A stretch of DNA of 64,000 nucleotides from Archaeoglobaceae archaeon. Lineage in GTDB: Archaea > Halobacteriota > Archaeoglobi > Archaeoglobales > Archaeoglobaceae. The translations under genes were made by a program, and so were the position numbers. Numbering within the stretch: position 1 is the stretch's first letter; each line of letters starts with the position of its first letter. Positions 60,666 to 64,000 of the stretch are shown here, one piece after another. The notes beneath the pieces are model-generated. The model did no database searches, was not told where the DNA came from, and saw only the letters and a program-made list of their open reading frames with translations. Location of the stretch: assembly GCA_027064525.1 (NCBI GenBank), contig JAMOPJ010000046.1, forward strand, positions 1 to 64,000. The letters run 5' to 3'.

Positions 60666-61199
60666 TCAGGTTGGAATCCACCTTTCTATCAGCGTGCAGA
60701 TTAAAGCCGTAGCTATTCCGGCTGCGGCCATCTTAATCCCAGACAAAATTAGATTTTTCTTTGAAATCTTTCCTATATAACCTCCTATTGAAAACAAAAG
60801 CAAAATTGTTAGAATTATAGCCCAGATCAATGCATCGGACTTGCTCAAGCCGATGAACAACGCAATTATGAACGGAATTATCGGTATTATTGATCCGGCA
60901 ATCGTTGCAGCCCCATCCGAAATTCCGCTCAGAATAGTTGATTTTAGCATATCCTTGTAAAGTGCGGTCTTCCTTAGCTCTGGGTAAACAACCATCGCCT
61001 TTTGAATTTCAGCCAGCTTCCTCTCAGCTTCCGACTTCTCTGCTGTAAAAGCTCCGAGTATGTTCGAAAGTCCGTTCGCCACGCCTCCTCCAATCCCAGC
61101 AGCTATTATTATCCCAATGCTTGCATTCTGAGCGCCTATAACTACGCCAAGCGTGGATAGAGAACCGTCTATAAGTCCTCTGAAGATGTATCGTCGCAT
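60666..61199 (-). CDS. VIT1/CCC1-like membrane transporter
   Basis: The 177-aa protein has five membrane segments and begins MRRYIFRGLIDGSLSTLGVVIGAQNASIGIIIAAGIGGGVANGLSNILGAFTAEKSEAERKL, the family signature of VIT-type transporters (GLIDG...SxxGAFTAEKSE). Related proteins move ferrous iron or manganese into vacuoles or out of cells. A small archaeal membrane group of this type was once listed as TIGR00267. Substrate here is inferred as divalent iron or manganese. Confidence 0.85.
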   Translation of the reverse strand: MRRYIFRGLIDGSLSTLGVVIGAQNASIGIIIAAGIGGGVANGLSNILGAFTAEKSEAERKLAEIQKAMVVYPELRKTALYKDMLKSTILSGISDGAATIAGSIIPIIPFIIALFIGLSKSDALIWAIILTILLLFSIGGYIGKISKKNLILSGIKMAAAGIATALICTLIERWIPT

Positions 61200-61282
61200 T
61201 TTAAAATAATTTCCAAGCAGACAAATTTAATCCTTACGATTTTAAGCATTAACCTTTTTAATTAAACTACGTATTGCTTGTT

Positions 61283-61777
61283 ATGGGTAGGGCTTGGAAG
61301 TTTGGTGACGATATAGATACGGATGTTATCATTCAGGGAAAATATTTGGTTATAAACGATCCTAAGGAGCTTGCGAAGCACGTTTTTGAAAACATCCGAC
61401 CGGAATTCGCGAAAGAGGTCAAGCCGGGAGACTTCGTGGTTGCTGGGGAGAACTTCGGTTGTGGTAGCAGTAGAGAGCACGCTCCATTAGCTTTGAAGGC
61501 TACTGGAATAAAAGCCGTAATAGCGAAGTCGTATGCGAGAATATTCTTTAGAAATGCGATAAACATAGGTTTGATGGTTCTGGAGTGCGATACCGATGGG
61601 ATAGACGATGGCGATGAGCTTGAAGTTGATCTTAGTAGGAATGTCGTCGTTAATAAGACTAAGGGGGAGAAGTATCCCATCAATCCGATTCCTGACTTCT
61701 TGAAGCAGATCATGGATAAAGGAGGTCTGATCAACTTTGCTAAGGAGATTTACAGGAAGGAGGTGGGAAGATGCTGA
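61283..61777 (+). CDS. leuD: 3-isopropylmalate dehydratase small subunit family (LeuD/HacB)
   Basis: I start at ATG 61283 ([20 protein letters not shown]). The signature [55 protein letters not shown] and [26 protein letters not shown] are all present. It is the small swivel subunit of the aconitase-type enzyme of leucine synthesis or the homoaconitase of the 2-oxosuberate pathway; the large subunit is not in the window. It overlaps mch by 7 bases. Confidence 0.94.
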   Translation: MGRAWKFGDDIDTDVIIQGKYLVINDPKELAKHVFENIRPEFAKEVKPGDFVVAGENFGCGSSREHAPLALKATGIKAVIAKSYARIFFRNAINIGLMVLECDTDGIDDGDELEVDLSRNVVVNKTKGEKYPINPIPDFLKQIMDKGGLINFAKEIYRKEVGRC

Positions 61778-62712
61778 GCGTAAACGAATTGGCTTTGGAT
61801 ATAGTTGAGGATATGCTCGATTATGAGGAGGAACTGAACATTCAATCAAGAAAGTTCAGTAACGGAGCTACTGTTATAGATTGCGGAATCAATGTGAAAG
61901 GTGGCTATGATGCTGGAATAATGTTCGTTCAGATTTGTATGGGTGGACTGGCTGGGGTTAACATTCAGGTTGGTGAGATAAACGGGATTCCAGTTCCATT
62001 CGTTTGGGTTTATACGGATCATCCCGCTTTAGCATGCTTGGGCTGTCAGAAGGCGGGATGGAAAATCGAATTTGACAACTTCAAAGCGATAGCAAGCGGC
62101 CCGGCGAGAGCTTTAGCATTGAAACCAAAAGAGACGTTCGAGTTGATAGATTACGAAGACGATACCGATTATGCTGTAATCGCGCTCGAAGCTGACAGAT
62201 TGCCGAATGCTGAGGTGATGGAGTTCATAGCGAGGGAGTGTGACGTTGACGTTGAAGAAACCTATGCAGTTGTAGCTCCGACTCGTTCCTTGGTTGGAAG
62301 TATTCAGATATCTGCAAGAGTGATTGAAACCGCACTGTTCAAGATGATTCAACTCGGTTACGATCCGAAACTCGTGAGGAATGCGATTGGCAGAGCGCCT
62401 ATTGCTCCAGTTATGGAAAACGACATCAAAGCGATGGGTGCTACGAACGATAGCATAATCTACTATGGTAGCGTGATCCTTACGGTCGATAGGTATGAGG
62501 ATACCCTTGAAAATCTTCCTTCGGATAAGTCTTCGTCTTACGGAAAGCCGTTTTATGAGATCTTCAGGGAGGCTGGTGGGGACTTCTATAAAATCGACCC
62601 AAACGTATTCGCTCCAGCTAAAGTCGTGATAAACGATGCATCTACTGGAAAAACGTTCGTTCACGGAAAGTTGAATGCTGAAATCTTGCTGAAATCCTAC
62701 GGTTTGCTCTAA
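61771..62712 (+). CDS. mch: Methenyl-tetrahydromethanopterin cyclohydrolase (Mch)
   Basis: It interconverts methenyl- and formyl-tetrahydromethanopterin in the C1 branch used for CO2 fixation or complete oxidation of acetyl groups in sulfate-reducing archaea. Family segments are [86 protein letters not shown] and [27 protein letters not shown]. The 313-aa length is normal. It overlaps leuD by seven bases. Confidence 0.97.
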   Translation: MLSVNELALDIVEDMLDYEEELNIQSRKFSNGATVIDCGINVKGGYDAGIMFVQICMGGLAGVNIQVGEINGIPVPFVWVYTDHPALACLGCQKAGWKIEFDNFKAIASGPARALALKPKETFELIDYEDDTDYAVIALEADRLPNAEVMEFIARECDVDVEETYAVVAPTRSLVGSIQISARVIETALFKMIQLGYDPKLVRNAIGRAPIAPVMENDIKAMGATNDSIIYYGSVILTVDRYEDTLENLPSDKSSSYGKPFYEIFREAGGDFYKIDPNVFAPAKVVINDASTGKTFVHGKLNAEILLKSYGLL

Positions 62713-62763
62713 TAATTACTGCTCCAAGTGAGCGTTAGAGGTGAAGAGATCCAGATGATTCCG

Positions 62764-63132
62764 TCAATCTTTCCTCTTTTCTTTCTTCTTAAGAAGTGAA
62801 GGAAGGTGGATCATGTATCTGCCCTCTTCTTGGAGGGCTATGACGATTCCATCTCTACTCAAAATATTTTCGAGTTTGATCTCATACATTCCCGGAGCTA
62901 TGATCTTAACGCTTTCTATACCCTCAAAGTCCTCTATCTTTATTTCTTTGGTAGTTTCTTTCTTGCTTTCAGTTTCTGGCTTGATTTCGTCCTCAGTCTC
63001 CTTAGCGACACTTTCAGCTAACTTTTCCTTAGGAACGTAAAGGAACTTGTTGTTTCCACACTCACAGCCGTTCAAAATCCTATAGTCCCCATCTGGGTAG
63101 ATTTTCCCGCACTTCGTGCACTTATGCGGCAT
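62764..63132 (-). CDS. DUF2072-type zinc-ribbon protein, last gene of Era-like GTPase operon
   Basis: I start at ATG 63132 (MPHKCTKCGKIYPDGDYRIL); GTGATCC just before it is the ribosome binding site and includes the upstream stop. The zinc ribbon is CTKCGKIYPDGDYRILNGCECGNNKF, followed by a long acidic/lysine linker (AKETEDEIKPETESKKETTKEIKIED) and a C-terminal strand-rich domain (GIESVKIIAPGMYEIKLENILSRDGIVIALQEEGRYMIHLPSLL). It belongs with the DUF2073 and Era-like GTPase genes, a conserved archaeal trio of unknown exact task, often placed near replication-origin or translation genes. Confidence 0.87.
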   Translation of the reverse strand: MPHKCTKCGKIYPDGDYRILNGCECGNNKFLYVPKEKLAESVAKETEDEIKPETESKKETTKEIKIEDFEGIESVKIIAPGMYEIKLENILSRDGIVIALQEEGRYMIHLPSLLKKKEKRKD

Positions 63133-63137
63133 AAGGA

Positions 63138-63485
63138 TCACGGCTTTACGAGAGCTTTGATCAGATCATCCCTCTTTACGAGCGTCTTGAGCTTATTTGC
63201 TGGGCCTATAACCGTAAGTCTTCCCTCTTTCTTTCCGAAAAGCTTGCTGAAGAACCCTCCCGACTTTTGGGGGTAAGTTTCGACCTCTATTCCCACGAAA
63301 TTCTCGTGATCGATTTCGAGCATCGTAAGCTCTATAAGTTTTGCCTCCTCCTCTGGAGTTAGGCCGGATTCGAGCACGACGATCGTGCCCGACTTAACTT
63401 CATCCAGAATCATCCTAAGCTTTTCCATCGATGACATCTTTTCGAGCTTCTCCTTGGATATGAGATTCAGCTGGACTCCCTCCAT
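63138..63485 (-). CDS. DUF2073-type protein, second gene of GTPase operon
   Basis: The 115-aa protein begins MEGVQLNLISKEKLEKMSSMEKLRMILDEVKSGTIVVLESGLTPEEEAKLIELTM, the pattern of archaeal DUF2073 proteins, and continues IEVETYPQKSGGFFSKLFGKKEGRLTVIGPANKLKTLVKRDDLIKALVKP. It is four bases downstream of the GTPase and two bases before the zinc-ribbon stop site, so the trio is tightly coupled. A nucleic-acid or GTPase-regulating role is inferred. Confidence 0.87.
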   Translation of the reverse strand: MEGVQLNLISKEKLEKMSSMEKLRMILDEVKSGTIVVLESGLTPEEEAKLIELTMLEIDHENFVGIEVETYPQKSGGFFSKLFGKKEGRLTVIGPANKLKTLVKRDDLIKALVKP

Positions 63486-63489
63486 ATGA

Positions 63490-64000
63490 TCACCCGAACT
63501 TCTCCGCTATACACCTATAGAGCGTATCTATATTCAAACCCTTCAGAGCTGAGATGGGAACTACGGTATGCTGAGGAAAAGCAGCCTTTATCCTAGCTGG
63601 AGAGGCGTTCGGCAGATCGATCTTGTTAGCGACGATTATCAGCGGCAAATTCCTCGCCTCTATGTTTCCTACTATAGTTATGTTAACTTGGGTGAACGGA
63701 TCTTCGGTTGCATCCATGACCAATATGACACCATCCAAATCGTCAAGCCACTTTATAGCCTCTATAACTCCCTCAGTAGCCTCTTTTGCTCTCCTTTTTG
63801 CCTCCTCCTCGCTCAGACCGTATTTCAGGAAATCGTGAAAATCGATCTTCGTAGCCAAACCCGGTGTATCGACTATATCTATCGTCACAGATTTGCCGTC
63901 CACCTCGATCGTGACCCCCTCTCGAAGCCTCGCTCTCCTCGTTTCATGTGGAATCTCACTAACCGAACCCATCACATCCCCAGCCCAATCTCTAAGAATC
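63490..64000 (-). CDS. Era-like GTP-binding protein (5' end outside window)
   Basis: The frame is open to base 64000 and the Walker A (G1) loop lies outside the window. Visible G motifs are the G2/G3 region [42 protein letters not shown] (DTPG), G4 [18 protein letters not shown] (NKxD) and G5 [17 protein letters not shown] (SAL). This fits archaeal Era-like GTPases, with the conserved insertion [23 protein letters not shown] before G3. It heads an operon with DUF2073 and a zinc-ribbon protein. Confidence 0.9.
   Translation of the reverse strand, partial: ILRDWAGDVMGSVSEIPHETRRARLREGVTIEVDGKSVTIDIVDTPGLATKIDFHDFLKYGLSEEEAKRRAKEATEGVIEAIKWLDDLDGVILVMDATEDPFTQVNITIVGNIEARNLPLIIVANKIDLPNASPARIKAAFPQHTVVPISALKGLNIDTLYRCIAEKFG

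Overview
The window reads as a chromosomal segment of a sulfate-reducing archaeon of the order Archaeoglobales (Euryarchaeota). The grounds are dissimilatory sulfite reductase dsrA-dsrB-dsrD with a ferredoxin, methenyl-tetrahydromethanopterin cyclohydrolase, the large subunit of DNA polymerase D, Lhr helicase, a hypusine-type aIF5A, the archaeal thiolase/HMG-CoA synthase/DUF35 set and archaeal-type TATA promoters with GGTGA Shine-Dalgarno sites. The genus is an inference; I did not compare genomes.

Layout. 0-2.9 kb is accessory: an acylphosphatase-like fragment, a ribbon-helix-helix/winged-helix regulator pair with palindromic operators, a small membrane protein, a short element with inverted ends and a tRNA-Ser. 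3.1-11.1 kb is core: hemA-hemB, MarC, a MetE-type methyltransferase, uS15, BtpA, Dph6 and a small kinase. 11.2-13.0 kb holds a coupled three-gene set: membrane protein, 58-residue membrane peptide, radical-SAM/SPASM enzyme. 13.1-18.1 kb is polC (DP2), interrupted by a 476-residue intein. 18.2-21.8 kb has mtnA, a Cys-cluster protein, a thioredoxin-HEAT fusion and a metallo-beta-lactamase-fold protein. 21.8-23.7 kb is an AT-rich AAA ATPase plus Cys-rich nuclease-like pair, a defence candidate. 23.8-30.7 kb holds hemD, proC, an ABC ATPase, Lhr and the siroheme/cobalamin methyltransferase. 30.8-33.8 kb is the dsr locus. 33.9-37.2 kb is the mevalonate entry module (regulator, HMG-CoA synthase, thiolase, DUF35). 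37.3-47.6 kb is mixed core: shikimate kinase, CobY, Pcm, Hps-RraA, agmatinase, aIF5A, TatA-type proteins, MoaA, MobA.

47.6-60.2 kb is the most unusual stretch. Core genes hisD, aspS and mevalonate kinase are interleaved with secreted proteins, coupled membrane proteins, a UbiA-like protein and two HTH regulators. A secreted protein with a 16-cysteine C-terminal domain (halocin-C8-like in layout) is coupled to a four-helix membrane protein. A second and third secreted/membrane unit lie at 53.2-55.1 kb in decaying form, and the first two units share a duplicated ~180-bp upstream region with repeated TTCGAA sites. A secreted glycosidase-like gene with an in-frame TAG follows. My best candidate for an undescribed system is this array of secreted peptide plus membrane partner (toxin/immunity-like) genes. 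The window closes with an archaeal SpoVG, a VIT-like transporter, leuD, mch and an Era-like GTPase/DUF2073/Zn-ribbon operon cut by the window edge.

Metabolically, hemA, hemB, hemD and the uroporphyrinogen methyltransferase supply the siroheme that DsrAB needs. MoaA/MobA make molybdopterin cofactors and Tat exports folded proteins. CobY and the MetE-type enzyme belong to corrinoid and methyl metabolism. Thiolase, HMG-CoA synthase and mevalonate kinase feed isoprenoid lipids. All functions are read from sequence motifs; no database search was possible.
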